Of a stretch of 64,000 nt of DNA, positions 20,570 to 29,595 are shown piece by piece (position 1 is the stretch's first letter; every line of letters begins with the position of its first letter). The notes below the pieces were generated by a model. It worked only from the letters and a program-made list of their open reading frames with translations. It had not been told where the DNA came from and searched no databases. This stretch comes from Deinococcus malanensis (GTDB taxonomy: Bacteria; Deinococcota; Deinococci; Deinococcales; Deinococcaceae). The DNA lies in NCBI RefSeq assembly GCF_014647655.1, contig NZ_BMPP01000002.1, positions 62,001-126,000 on the forward strand. Reading direction: 5' to 3'. Position numbers and translations under genes: made by a program.

Positions 20570-20575
20570 AGCATA
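20570..20575 (-). promoter_or_regulatory. -10 box of the alpha-hydroxy acid oxidase gene
   Basis: TATGCT on the minus strand, 5 nt before the ATG. Confidence 0.4.
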
Positions 20576-20617
20576 AGCTGGAGTCCACAGAGACTGCCAT
20601 GCCAGCCGCCATACCGC

Positions 20618-21274
20618 TCAAAGGGTGGCAGCCAGCCTCTCGAACAGTGGAGGAACCGGGGGCCGAGAAACTCCGTCGGTCCAGCAGAAGCGGCGGTCCC
20701 GCAACGGGCCCTCCCCTACCCCCATGCCGGCTGGAAAGCGGGACGTCAGGTCAAGGGCCGCGGTCACCTCCCGGGCGCCCGGGACCGAGGCCAGGGCACG
20801 CTCCACTTCGCGGGTGTGACCAAAGTGCATCAGGTAAAGCTGGCCGTCGAGTTCCCAGGCGAAGCGGGCCCCCGTCTCCAGGCCGGCCTCCAGGGTCCCG
20901 GACGTCACCACCTGTCGTCCTAGCCGGCCGGGGCGCAACCGGAGCGTGACTTCCAGCGCTTCCCCCAGCAGGCCAAAGCTGCCAACAAAGGGCCGGGTCA
21001 GGTCGTACCCCTGAACGTTCTTGACAGTCCGGCCCCCTGCGCGCACCCTGCGGCCACTGGGCGACTGAAAGGTCACACCCAGGACCTCTGCTCCAAAGAA
21101 AAAGGTCTGGGCAAAACCGCCTCGTACCACCAGCCCCCCGACGCCTCCCGGCAGTTCCACCGGCGGGAAGGGCGGATACAGCCCGGCGGGTAGTGCCGCA
21201 TAGACCTCCAGCAGGGGCGTGTCACCGCTGACCGTCACGGTCTGGTCCCCCGAAGACAGTTCAAGAATCGGCAT
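20618..21274 (-). CDS. glcE: glycolate oxidase FAD-binding subunit, short form
   Basis: A 218-residue protein with the core of GlcE: a compressed FAD_binding_4 domain with [22 protein letters not shown], then [24 protein letters not shown], the most conserved segment. E. coli GlcE is about 350 residues, so both the N-terminal FAD subdomain and the C-terminal part are shortened here. It is part of the GlcDEF complex that oxidises glycolate to glyoxylate. It overlaps the end of glcD by 14 nt. Confidence 0.82.
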   Translation of the reverse strand: MPILELSSGDQTVTVSGDTPLLEVYAALPAGLYPPFPPVELPGGVGGLVVRGGFAQTFFFGAEVLGVTFQSPSGRRVRAGGRTVKNVQGYDLTRPFVGSFGLLGEALEVTLRLRPGRLGRQVVTSGTLEAGLETGARFAWELDGQLYLMHFGHTREVERALASVPGAREVTAALDLTSRFPAGMGVGEGPLRDRRFCWTDGVSRPPVPPLFERLAATL

Positions 21275-22724
21275 GCGCGGGCTCCTGGGTAAAAACAGTC
21301 GGAAGCGGCTCGGGTAGCAGCTTGCCGGGGTTCAGGGCGCCCGCCGGGTCCAGGGCTGCTTTGACATCCCGCAGGACGCCCATGGTGACCGGGTCTACCG
21401 CGTCGTTCATGAAGTCACGTTTCATGGTGCCGATGCCGTGCTCACCGCTCAGCACCCCACCGTAGCGGATCGCCACCAGAGCGATACGGTGGGCCAGGTC
21501 GTGCACGGCCTCCATGGATTCGTGCCTGGGGTCAAACAGGATGTTGGGATGCAGGTTTCCGTCCCCGATGTGCCCGAACTGCACCAGATGAAAGCCGCTT
21601 GCGTCTCCCAGCGCGCGGATCTCGCGCACCACCTCGGGCAGGACACTGCGGGGAACCACGATGTCCTCGTTCATGCGCTGCGGACGGATGCGGCCCAGCG
21701 CCGGCGACACGCTGCGCCGGGCCTGCCAGAGGGCGGCGCTTTCGGCGTCGGTGGCGGCGCGGCGGACCTTTCCACCAGCGTCCAGGCAGGCGGCCTCCAC
21801 CAGCGCGAGTTCCTCCTGCACCGTGTCCAGGTCGTCGCCGTCGGTATCCACCAGCAGCACCGCCTCGGCGTCCCTGGGGAGGTCCAGGTGCAGGAAGTCC
21901 TCGACAGCGTTGGTGCAGGCGCGGTCCATGAACTCCAGTTTGCTGGGCACCGCCCCTGCGGCAATGGCCGCGCTGACGGCCTCGGCACACGCGCCGACCT
22001 CCGCGAAACTGGCCAGCAGCGTGCGGGTGTGGGTCGGGGGCGGCATCAGGCGCAAGGTCGCGGAGGTGATCAGTCCCAGGGTGCCCTCGGACCCGATCAG
22101 CAGGCCCGGCAGGTCATAGGCGTCCCGGTCCAGGGTATACACGTCGCCCCCGGCATCCACGAATTCCAGGCCACGCACGTAGTCTCCCGTGACGCCGTAC
22201 TTGAAGCAGAGCGGGCCGCCCGCGTTCTCTCCCAGGTTGCCCCCGATGGTGCTGGTGCGGAAGCTGGCCGGATCAGGCGGATAGATCAGGCCATGTGGGC
22301 GTGCCGCCTCGGTGACCTTGAGGGTGATAACGCCGGGCTGGGCCACCGCTTCGCGCCGCTCCGGAAAGATCTGCAGGCCAGTCATGCGGGTAAACGACAC
22401 CACCACCGCCTCCTGCATGGGCGCCGCGCCTCCGCTGAGGCCGCTGGCCGCACCCCGGCCAACGATGGGCAGCCCCGCGCGCCGGGCGGCCTTCACGACA
22501 GTCACCACATCAGCCGTGCTTTCTGGCAGCACCACACAAACCGGCGTGACCCCGAACTGGATCGCGTCGTAGCGGTAGTTCAGGCGCTCCGAGAGGCTGG
22601 ACAGGACCTTGCGTGGTCCCAGCACCCGGGTCAGTTCGGCCCCCAGCGGGTGGGCCTCGTTCCCTTCCGAACGGGGACGCGACCGGCTGAGGCCCGGCCG
22701 TAAGCCCTGCTTTTCCGGGCTCAC
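21261..22724 (-). CDS. glcD: glycolate oxidase subunit GlcD
   Basis: A 487-residue FAD-linked oxidase. The FAD_binding_4 domain is marked by [31 protein letters not shown] and [26 protein letters not shown]. The C-terminal FAD-oxidase domain ends with the [14 protein letters not shown] and [14 protein letters not shown] metal/substrate motifs. It oxidises glycolate (or D-lactate in close homologues) and passes electrons through GlcE/GlcF to the respiratory chain. Its GTG start overlaps the glcF stop by 4 nt. Confidence 0.92.
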   Translation of the reverse strand: MSPEKQGLRPGLSRSRPRSEGNEAHPLGAELTRVLGPRKVLSSLSERLNYRYDAIQFGVTPVCVVLPESTADVVTVVKAARRAGLPIVGRGAASGLSGGAAPMQEAVVVSFTRMTGLQIFPERREAVAQPGVITLKVTEAARPHGLIYPPDPASFRTSTIGGNLGENAGGPLCFKYGVTGDYVRGLEFVDAGGDVYTLDRDAYDLPGLLIGSEGTLGLITSATLRLMPPPTHTRTLLASFAEVGACAEAVSAAIAAGAVPSKLEFMDRACTNAVEDFLHLDLPRDAEAVLLVDTDGDDLDTVQEELALVEAACLDAGGKVRRAATDAESAALWQARRSVSPALGRIRPQRMNEDIVVPRSVLPEVVREIRALGDASGFHLVQFGHIGDGNLHPNILFDPRHESMEAVHDLAHRIALVAIRYGGVLSGEHGIGTMKRDFMNDAVDPVTMGVLRDVKAALDPAGALNPGKLLPEPLPTVFTQEPAHADS

Positions 22725-23998
22725 AGTTCGCCCTGGTAGGCCAGATCAAGCAGTTCGACCGTGTGCATGACCGGTATGCGGCTGCCCTGCCGGCGCACGT
22801 GACTCTGGATCTGGGTGTGGCAGCCGATGTTGCCGCTGACGATCAGGTCCGGCTCCGTGCCCAGGATGTGGCCGGCCTTGCGGGCTCCGAGCTGTGAGGC
22901 CAGTTCCGGCTGCTCCAGGTTGTAGGTTCCGGCCGAACCGCAGCACAGGTCGCCTTCCGGGATCTCCACGACCTCGACTCCGGGAATGGCCCGCAGCAGC
23001 TGACGGGGCGCCATGCGGACCCCCTGCGCATGCGCCAGATGGCAGGCATCGTGATAGGCGACCTTCAGCGGGCGCGAGGCAGGCAGCGGCGGGGTCAGGT
23101 CACCGCTGCGCAACAGGCTGTAGAGGTATTCGCTGATGTCCTGAACCCGGGCCGAAAAGGCGCTGGCCTGCGCCTCGTCGGGCAGACCGTGCAGCACCGC
23201 CGGATATTCCTTGAGGCCGGCGCCACAGCCCGCCGCGTTGGACAGGATGGCATCGTACTGGTCAGGATCGAAGGCCTTCAGATTGGCACGGACCAGTTTG
23301 AGGGCCTCGTCGCGTGCGCCGGTGTGCAGCGCCGCCGCGCCGCAGCAGCCCTGGCCTTCCGGAATCACCACCTCGATGCCGTTGCGGGCCAAGACGCGCA
23401 GGGTCGCCGAGTTGAAGTTGGGGGCCAGCGCCTGCTGTGCGCAGCCCACCAGAAACGCCACCCGGCCCCGGCGAGGCCCCTGCGCAGGAGTCAGGGCCGC
23501 ACTGGGCTGCATGGGCGGTACCGATTCGGGCAGCAGATCAAGAGGTGCGCGCAGGGCTGCTGGCAGCACAGGCCCCAGCGGCTTGGCAAACTGCCCCACC
23601 CGGGCGGCCACGCTGAACAGTTTTGGTGCCGGCAGCGCCTTCAGAATGGCGAAGCGTTTGGCCCGGTCCAGCGGAGAGCGCTGGCGCTGCGGCTCGCTCC
23701 AGCCACGGAAAGCGGTGATCAGTTCGCCGTAGGGGACTCCGCTGGGGCAGGCGCTGACACAACCCAGGCAGCCCAGACAGCGGTCCAGGTGCGGCGCGGC
23801 GTCCTCCAGCGGAAGGGCGCCTTCAAGCACCTCCTTCATCAGGACGATGCGCCCGCGGGGGCTGTCCATCTCGTCACCCAGGAGCGTGTAGGTGGGACAG
23901 GCGGGCAGGCAGAACCCGCAGTGCACGCAGGCGTCGACGCCATGCGCCATCACCTCGCCCTGCGGTCCGATCTGCAGCACCGGAATGTCGTGATTCAA
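22721..23998 (-). CDS. glcF: glycolate oxidase iron-sulfur subunit GlcF
   Basis: A 425-residue protein with two ferredoxin-type [4Fe-4S] motifs ([12 protein letters not shown] near residue 25, [12 protein letters not shown] near 74) and two CCG domains (GCCGAAAL, then CCGSAGTYN). It carries electrons from GlcD/GlcE to quinone. The start taken is TTG 23998, which gives the usual spacing to the first cysteine; ATG 23950 is an alternative. A five-codon leaderless ORF ends on this TTG. It is the first gene of the glcFDE operon. Confidence 0.9.
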   Translation of the reverse strand: MNHDIPVLQIGPQGEVMAHGVDACVHCGFCLPACPTYTLLGDEMDSPRGRIVLMKEVLEGALPLEDAAPHLDRCLGCLGCVSACPSGVPYGELITAFRGWSEPQRQRSPLDRAKRFAILKALPAPKLFSVAARVGQFAKPLGPVLPAALRAPLDLLPESVPPMQPSAALTPAQGPRRGRVAFLVGCAQQALAPNFNSATLRVLARNGIEVVIPEGQGCCGAAALHTGARDEALKLVRANLKAFDPDQYDAILSNAAGCGAGLKEYPAVLHGLPDEAQASAFSARVQDISEYLYSLLRSGDLTPPLPASRPLKVAYHDACHLAHAQGVRMAPRQLLRAIPGVEVVEIPEGDLCCGSAGTYNLEQPELASQLGARKAGHILGTEPDLIVSGNIGCHTQIQSHVRRQGSRIPVMHTVELLDLAYQGEL

Positions 23999-24012
23999 AG
24001 GCCGGACCTCAT
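23995..24012 (-). CDS. 5-codon leaderless upstream ORF (MRSGL) overlapping glcF
   Basis: On the minus strand a TATCCT box is followed after 6 nt by ATG AGG TCC GGC CTT TGA. The TGA shares bases with the TTG start of glcF (TTGA). There is no RBS in front of glcF, so ribosomes ending on this mini-ORF could restart on glcF. Support is positional only. Confidence 0.4.
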
Positions 24013-24018
24013 GGCCCC

Positions 24019-24024
24019 AGGATA
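24019..24024 (-). promoter_or_regulatory. -10 box of the glcFDE operon
   Basis: TATCCT on the minus strand, 6 nt before the ATG of the mini-ORF and 20 nt before the glcF TTG. Confidence 0.45.
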
Positions 24025-24151
24025 GGCCGCGCCGCCCGGACCACAGGGTGTCCGGGGCTCCACTGGACTAGGCGACAGCAGAGTGCACAGGCGGGCTCTT
24101 CGTAAGCCGCACCAGGGTCTGGGCGCCGGGTAGGGGCGCAGACTCGGGCAC

Positions 24152-25180
24152 ATGAGTGTCTCCGTGCCCCTGTCCGTACTGGACCTGATTCCGATGCCTT
24201 CAGGACATGACGCCGCGAGGGCGGTGCACGATTCGCTGCAGCTGGCGCAGCACGCCGAAACCCTGGGATACCAGCGTTACTGGGTGGCCGAGCACCACAA
24301 CATGGCGGCCGTGGCCTCCAGTGTGCCACTGGCCATGCTGGCGGCCGTGTCGCAGGTCACGCACCACATCCGGCTCGGTTCAGGTGGAGTGATGCTGCCC
24401 AACCACGCGCCGCTGGCAGTCGCCGAAGGATACCGGCTGCTCTCGGCGCTGGCGCCGGGGCGGGTGGATCTGGGGCTGGGCCGCGCGCCAGGAACCGATG
24501 GTCGCACCGCCCGGGCCCTGCGAGGCGCCGCCGGCCTGATGGAGCAGCCGTTCGAGGCCCAGCTGGCCGAGCTGATTTCCTTTGGCCACGGCATCTTTCC
24601 GGACGGCCACCCGTTTGACGGCACGCTGGCCGCACCCGCGGGCGAAGGGCTGTTTCCACCGCTGTGGATTCTGAGCAGCAGTGGCTACGGGTCCAGGGTC
24701 GCCGCCGGGATTGGCGCAGGACTGGCGTTTGCGTGGCACATCAATCCAAGCACCCAGGACGCCGCACTGGCCGCACGCATCTACCGCGAGGCGTTCCGGC
24801 CGTCGGCGTCCTTCGCGCAGCCCCGCGTGATCGTGGCCGCCAGCGTGATCTGCGCGCCGACCCAGGAGGAAGCCGACGAACTGACCCTCCCGCTCGGTTT
24901 GATGTTTCTGCGCCTGCGCCGGGGTGAAACCGGGCCGTTTCCCTCGGTGGAAGAAGCACAGGCTTATCCGTATACCCCACAGGAACGCGCCGTGGTCGAG
25001 GCCTCGCGCGCCAGAGTGGTGGCCGGCGACCCGGCCACAGTGGCCACCCGGCTTCACGCTCTGGTTCGCGAGACCGGAGCCGACGAACTGATGATCACGA
25101 CCATGACCCATGATCCGCACGTCCGCCGGCATTCATATTCCCTGCTGATGGAAGCCATGCAAATGCCAGCGCCTCCCTAA
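24152..25180 (+). CDS. LLM-class flavin-dependent oxidoreductase (luciferase-like)
   Basis: A 342-residue TIM-barrel flavoprotein of the MsnO8/LuxA-like group. Family motifs are [11 protein letters not shown] at the start, [13 protein letters not shown] near residue 47, [31 protein letters not shown] and [13 protein letters not shown]. Such proteins use reduced FMN to oxygenate small molecules. No partner flavin reductase is adjacent and the substrate is unknown. A CAGACT box 7 nt before the ATG could be a leaderless promoter. Confidence 0.88.
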   Translation: MSVSVPLSVLDLIPMPSGHDAARAVHDSLQLAQHAETLGYQRYWVAEHHNMAAVASSVPLAMLAAVSQVTHHIRLGSGGVMLPNHAPLAVAEGYRLLSALAPGRVDLGLGRAPGTDGRTARALRGAAGLMEQPFEAQLAELISFGHGIFPDGHPFDGTLAAPAGEGLFPPLWILSSSGYGSRVAAGIGAGLAFAWHINPSTQDAALAARIYREAFRPSASFAQPRVIVAASVICAPTQEEADELTLPLGLMFLRLRRGETGPFPSVEEAQAYPYTPQERAVVEASRARVVAGDPATVATRLHALVRETGADELMITTMTHDPHVRRHSYSLLMEAMQMPAPP

Positions 25181-25413
25181 GGTTGGTGGATGCATCTCCC
25201 GACGAGGCGCCCGCGCGCGGAAGGGCACCGCTTCAAAGCTCACGTGTCCTGTGGTGAGGCAGCGCTGCCAGAGGCCCGCTTACGCGTGTCCTGACCCACG
25301 CTGCGCGCATATTCCCCAGACAGAGGCCTCTGAAAAACGCCTGGAATGAGGACGGCCCACCGCTTCCTGGAAAATTCGCTTCCCTTTCCTCGAGGCAGGC
25401 CAAACCCGCTGAA

Positions 25414-26586
25414 CTACCTGAACTCGGCCCTGGCCGGCTCAGGCAGGCGGTAGGCAATCAGGGCACTGGGAACCAGCAGCGCAAGGCTGGCCATTGCGGC
25501 CGCCTGTGGGGTGGTCGCGTCGGCCAGCGCGCCCACCAGAAACACCAGCAGGCCGGCGAATCCCCAGGAAAACCCCATCATGATGCTGCTCGCCACCGCC
25601 ACGTGGCCCGGCGCGTACTCCTGCGCCGTGACCACGCCGACCGGAATGCTGGCGTTGACCGCCGCACCCACCAGAAAGGTCAGGGGATAGAACCACCAGT
25701 TTGTGGGGCTGCTCAGAATAAGCGCGGCGAAAAACGGGATGGTGGTCAGAATAGCGGCCCGCAGTACGGGCGTCCGGCCAAAGCGGTCGCTGTAACGGCC
25801 ACCGAGAATGCCTCCCAGGGCACTGGCCACCGAATACACGGCCAGGGTGACGCCCACTTCCCGCGCGCCGAATCCCTTGGCCAGCAGCATGAATGGCAGC
25901 ATGGCGTTGTAGCCCATGCTGGCCAGAGACCGCAGCACTGCCATGCCCCACAGCCACACGATGGGGCCCCGGAAGATCCCGGCGTACTCCCGCATGCCGA
26001 CGCGTTTGGACTGCTGCCGCCCACTGGGGGTCACGGCGAAGGTCACTGCCGCAAGGACGATCCCGATCAGTGCGAACCACGGCAGGTGGGTCAGCCCCAC
26101 CCCCGCGAACACCGGGCCCAGGGCCATGCCCCCGGTACCCCCCGCGCTGAACAGGCTGGCCCACAGTCCCCGTTTGTCGGGCGGGCTGTGCTGCGCGACG
26201 TACGCAGCCCCCGCCGGGTGAAAAAATCCGCTGCCGAACCCGGCCACCGCCACCAGCAGCACCAGGGCCCCGAACCAGGGAACGAAGCCCATCATGGTCA
26301 GGCCCAGGCCCGTCAGCAGCGGACCCAGCGCGGCAGCGTAGCGGCGGTCAACGCGCTCGCCCAGGATGCCCAGCAGGGGCTGCAGCACACTGCTGGTCAG
26401 CGAATACACGCTGGACAGCAAGGTCACGGCCGCGATGCTGACGCCATATTTGGCCTGCAGCGCGGGGGTCAGTGGGGTGAGCATGGCGCTGTAAGCATCA
26501 TTGATAAAGTGTCCGGCCGTCACCGCGACGGCAATAGCGGTGGCGTGCCGGGCGACCGGAGCGGTGACGGCGCTGCGTGCCTGCAT
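25414..26586 (-). CDS. MFS transporter, fosmidomycin-resistance-like
   Basis: A 390-residue, 12-helix major facilitator protein. HFINDAYSAMLTPLTPAL near the start and the RVDRRYAA loop 2-3 segment resemble the Fsr group of drug exporters. The start is set at ATG 26586 because a TAGTTT box ends 8 nt upstream; the ATG two codons earlier (26592) lies too close to that box to be in the transcript. Substrate unknown. It is convergent with the LLM gene across a 233-bp spacer without a clear terminator. Confidence 0.85.
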   Translation of the reverse strand: MQARSAVTAPVARHATAIAVAVTAGHFINDAYSAMLTPLTPALQAKYGVSIAAVTLLSSVYSLTSSVLQPLLGILGERVDRRYAAALGPLLTGLGLTMMGFVPWFGALVLLVAVAGFGSGFFHPAGAAYVAQHSPPDKRGLWASLFSAGGTGGMALGPVFAGVGLTHLPWFALIGIVLAAVTFAVTPSGRQQSKRVGMREYAGIFRGPIVWLWGMAVLRSLASMGYNAMLPFMLLAKGFGAREVGVTLAVYSVASALGGILGGRYSDRFGRTPVLRAAILTTIPFFAALILSSPTNWWFYPLTFLVGAAVNASIPVGVVTAQEYAPGHVAVASSIMMGFSWGFAGLLVFLVGALADATTPQAAAMASLALLVPSALIAYRLPEPARAEFR

Positions 26587-26594
26587 AGGCATGT

Positions 26595-26600
26595 AAACTA
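26595..26600 (-). promoter_or_regulatory. -10 box of the MFS gene
   Basis: TAGTTT on the minus strand, 8 nt before ATG 26586. Confidence 0.35.
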
Positions 26601-26676
26601 CGCCCTTTCGTCAGTTCATACCAGCCTCACACCATGAATGTAGGTTCGGCTCCTGTCAGAGTAAAAAACTTCACGG

Positions 26677-26682
26677 TACACT
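26677..26682 (+). promoter_or_regulatory. -10 box of the PRTase-like gene
   Basis: TACACT 5 nt before ATG 26688. Confidence 0.45.
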
Positions 26683-26687
26683 GGAAC

Positions 26688-27191
26688 ATGTCAGCCGTAT
26701 TTCGCAACATCGTTCTGCAGGCTCTGCCCAGTGCAGAGCGTCTGCAGCTGCACCTGGCCTCTCTCGATCCAGCTGCGGTGCAGGACCTTGCGGATGATTT
26801 TGCGGCCTCGTTGCCAGAATTCGACATCCTGCTTGGCCTGCCAGGCACCGAAGCACTCATGAATGCCCTGGCCAGGTTACGCGGCGTACCAGCCGTGGTC
26901 ATACCACTGCGTGCGCACGGGGCGCAGGTGGCGCTTCCAGTAGAGCGTCCAGGCGCCGTGGCTGTCCTCGTGACTCATCTGCTTGACAGCGCGATTCCAG
27001 AACTGCAGGCCCTGCTGTTTGCGTCCCATCATGGGCTGGAGGTGCCGGTGGTGGCTGCAGCGGTGGAGCGGTCGAGTGGTCTGGGCCGGACCCGGCTGGA
27101 ATTGCTGAACATCAAGGTGCGAGCAGCCATACCCGTTGCAGATACTCCACGAGGCCTGTGTGAGGAGCGCCGGACCCCCCACGTTGCCTGA
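26688..27191 (+). CDS. PRTase-like protein of unknown function
   Basis: A 167-residue protein. The start at 26688 is taken because of the TACACT box 5 nt upstream; an in-frame ATG at 26634 lies before that box. FDILLGLPGTEALMNAL followed by VPAVVIP, then a hydrophobic strand VAVLVTHLLDSAIPELQALL, resembles the strand order of type I phosphoribosyltransferases. The acidic PRPP-loop (DDVVTTG type) is replaced by THLLDSA, so PRPP binding is doubtful. It could be a regulatory or degenerate member. Confidence is high that it is a gene, low for the family. Confidence 0.6.
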   Translation: MSAVFRNIVLQALPSAERLQLHLASLDPAAVQDLADDFAASLPEFDILLGLPGTEALMNALARLRGVPAVVIPLRAHGAQVALPVERPGAVAVLVTHLLDSAIPELQALLFASHHGLEVPVVAAAVERSSGLGRTRLELLNIKVRAAIPVADTPRGLCEERRTPHVA

Positions 27192-27265
27192 CCAGGGCAG
27201 TTGGACCATAGAACCGCCGCGGGGCCTCCGACTGACTACGCCGGATGACCTGCAGAACCAGACAC

Positions 27266-27306
27266 AAAAAGTGACCGCCGGATAACCAAATCCAGGCGGC
27301 CACTTT
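27266..27306 (-). terminator. intrinsic terminator of the meaB-ICMT operon
   Basis: Read on the minus strand, AAAGTGGCCGCC pairs with GGCGGTCACTTT (one mismatch; plus-strand arms 27268-27279 and 27295-27306). The 3' arm runs into TTTTT. It lies just past the stop at 27323. Confidence 0.75.
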
Positions 27307-27322
27307 CATGACGCCTCCGAAT

Positions 27323-27841
27323 TCAGGACTGATTTCGGTATGCAGCCAGGGCACGTTCCTCGGCCGGAATGCGGATCAGCATGAGCAGCGCCGCATTCAG
27401 CACACTGAAGGCCAGTGCAGTGCGCCCCGCGCCTACAGCCAGCGGCGCCGTGGCCAGTTCCAGGGCCACCACCGCGTAGTTGGGATGCTTGAGATACCGG
27501 AAGGGCCCATGCGTGAGCCGCTTGCCGCCGGGAATGATAAGAATCCGGGTGTTCCAGTAGCGTCCGAGGCTGCGGATTACCCACATACGCAGGGGCTGCG
27601 CCAGGACAAACAGCAGCAGGGCCCAGAGGTTGACCCGGCCGGTCGCGGCGCGGCCCTCAAGCAGCAGGGCCAGCATCCAGGCCGGGTGCAGCACGAAGAA
27701 CAACGGATAATGCCCCTGCCCGTACTCCTGCGCTCCCCGGTCTCTCGCCCAGCGCTCGTTGGCGCGGGCCACCCGGAGTTCCAGCAGGCGCTGCACGGCG
27801 ATAGCCCCAGTCAACCAGGGGGCGAGGGTCCGGGCCTTCAT
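27323..27841 (-). CDS. isoprenylcysteine carboxyl methyltransferase (ICMT)-like membrane protein
   Basis: A 172-residue protein with four to five hydrophobic segments. The C-terminal SAM-binding signature of ICMT/PEMT-type methyltransferases is present: GRYWNTRILIIPGGKRLTHG, then PFRYLKHPNYAVV, then IPAEERAL. Bacterial homologues methylate unknown small molecules or lipids. Its ATG overlaps the meaB stop by 4 nt. Confidence 0.78.
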   Translation of the reverse strand: MKARTLAPWLTGAIAVQRLLELRVARANERWARDRGAQEYGQGHYPLFFVLHPAWMLALLLEGRAATGRVNLWALLLFVLAQPLRMWVIRSLGRYWNTRILIIPGGKRLTHGPFRYLKHPNYAVVALELATAPLAVGAGRTALAFSVLNAALLMLIRIPAEERALAAYRNQS

Positions 27842-28782
27842 ACCTTGCCGGTCAGCAGGCTATCGGCCGCCGCGTCGGCGTCCAGCTCGCCGCGCGCCAC
27901 GCGGGCATACAGGTCATGGGCCGCGCTGCGGGCCCGCTGCAACAGCCGCTCCTGCACCAGTGACCGCACCTCAAATTCCGCTCGGCGCTCCCGCCGGGTC
28001 TGCAGACCTTCTTCGGCCAGCCAGGCGCGGTGCTTTTCCACAGCCGCAATCACGCCGTCCACCCCCTCGCCTTTGGAGGCGATGGTCTTGCGGATGGGAG
28101 CCATCCAGGTGTGCTCGTCGTGGGCCCCGAGACCCTGCGCCGCCATCAATTCACGGACGGTGCGGTCGGAGGCAGGCAAATCGCTCTTGTTTACGGCGAT
28201 CACGTCGGCAATTTCCATAATGCCGGCCTTGAACGCCTGCACCCCGTCGCCCCCGGCCGGCGTGAGGACCAGCAGGGTATGGTCACAGGCCGCGGCAACA
28301 TCGACCTCGCTCTGGCCGACCCCCACGGTCTCCAGAATCACCCAGTCGAAGCCAGCGCCGTCCATCAGGGCCAGCACCTGCATGGTGCGCGCCGAGAGTC
28401 CGCCCAGCGCTCCCCGGCTGGCCAGGGACCGCACAAATACGCCGCTGTCGGCGTGGTGGCGCAGCATCCGGATGCGGTCACCCAGAATGGCGCCGCCACT
28501 GTAGGGGCTGCTGGGGTCCACGGCCAGCACGGCGACCCGCTGTCCACGGGCGCGCAGGGCGGCAATCAGCGCGTCGGTCAGGGTGCTTTTTCCACTGCCA
28601 GGGCTGCCGGTTACGCCGACCACGACCGCACGGCGTGCGCCAGCGCGGCCCGACCGCTCACGCGCCGCGCGGAGCAACGGTCGGGCCGCGTCCAGACCCG
28701 CTTCGGCCAGGGTAATGCCACGTGCCAGGGCACGCAGGTCGCCCGAGCGGTAACGCTCCAGCAGGGTGTCGGTTGGGCTCAC
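27838..28782 (-). CDS. meaB: methylmalonyl-CoA mutase-associated GTPase MeaB
   Basis: A 314-residue G3E-family GTPase that protects and reloads B12-dependent methylmalonyl-CoA mutase. The P-loop is GVTGSPGSGKST (near residue 55), followed by AVDPSSPYSGGAILGDRIRM, the ILETVGVGQSEVDVA switch segment and the VNKSD guanine motif. It starts with GTG. The mutase subunits are not in the window; the partner here is an ICMT-like gene. Confidence 0.92.
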   Translation of the reverse strand: MSPTDTLLERYRSGDLRALARGITLAEAGLDAARPLLRAARERSGRAGARRAVVVGVTGSPGSGKSTLTDALIAALRARGQRVAVLAVDPSSPYSGGAILGDRIRMLRHHADSGVFVRSLASRGALGGLSARTMQVLALMDGAGFDWVILETVGVGQSEVDVAAACDHTLLVLTPAGGDGVQAFKAGIMEIADVIAVNKSDLPASDRTVRELMAAQGLGAHDEHTWMAPIRKTIASKGEGVDGVIAAVEKHRAWLAEEGLQTRRERRAEFEVRSLVQERLLQRARSAAHDLYARVARGELDADAAADSLLTGKV

Positions 28783-28881
28783 GGTTGAGTTCCCCGGACA
28801 GAACAGGTAGAAAAAACGGTCATGGCGGTGTTTACCCTACAACCTGCCCGGCCCGGCGCACAGGGCTGATCAGCCGGCCCC

Positions 28882-29595
28882 TCAGGGAGCCTGGCCCAGC
28901 ACGTCGTCGGCCTCGGTGGCTTCCAGCAGATTTTCGAGGTGAGCGTCATCGTTGAACCCCAGCAGGGTTCCACTGTCGGGGCCTAGCAGCACCCGCGTGA
29001 TGCTGGAATTGGTGACGCTCAGGCGTGACCAGGCGTGGGCCGGAACACCGCCTAGCGCCAGGCCCACCGCCACCCGGACCACACCTCCGTGGGTGAAGAC
29101 CAGGACCCGCTGGCCAGGATGACGCTCGCGTAGGCGGTGAAACGCGGCGCCGCAGCGCTCGAACAGATCTTCCATGCTCTCCCCGCCGGGGCGGCGGGTG
29201 CCCCAGGAATCCTGGGCCAGGGCCTGCAGGTAGTCGGGATAGCGCGCACGGATGTCGGCAATCACCAGTCCGGCCAGTTCGCCCACGTTGATTTCACGCA
29301 GCGCGTAATCCGCCTGTACCACCGGCGGCCCGGCCAGCCGCTCAGCCACCGCGTCAGCGGTCTGGGAGGCGCGGATCAGGTCGCTGGTATACACCGCGTC
29401 GAAGTGCAGGCCCGTCAGGCGCTCGGCGAGGCTGGCCGCCTGCAGCACCCCCACGTGGCTCAGTGGCACATCGGTCTGGCCCTGGTAGCGTCCGTCCATG
29501 TTCCAGGTGCTTTCCCCATGACGCACTACCCAGAACTCGGTGGCAATGCTCCGGTCCGGCGCGGTGAAGCCAAAGGGGGCAAGACGTCTGGTCAA
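28882..29595 (-). CDS. histidine phosphatase family protein (phosphoglycerate mutase-like)
   Basis: A 237-residue enzyme with the catalytic RHGEST motif near residue 25, QTDVPLSHVG, YTSDLIRASQTA, and the second catalytic histidine in VFTHGGVVRVAV. Such enzymes dephosphorylate small phosphoesters. Its TTG start overlaps the purM stop (TTGA), so it is translated together with purM; whether it serves nucleotide metabolism is inference. Confidence 0.87.
   Translation of the reverse strand: MTRRLAPFGFTAPDRSIATEFWVVRHGESTWNMDGRYQGQTDVPLSHVGVLQAASLAERLTGLHFDAVYTSDLIRASQTADAVAERLAGPPVVQADYALREINVGELAGLVIADIRARYPDYLQALAQDSWGTRRPGGESMEDLFERCGAAFHRLRERHPGQRVLVFTHGGVVRVAVGLALGGVPAHAWSRLSVTNSSITRVLLGPDSGTLLGFNDDAHLENLLEATEADDVLGQAP

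Noticed and set aside
25321..25332. Palindrome CAGAGGCCTCTG between two convergent genes as a terminator
   Set aside because: It has no loop and no supporting T-tract; probably chance.
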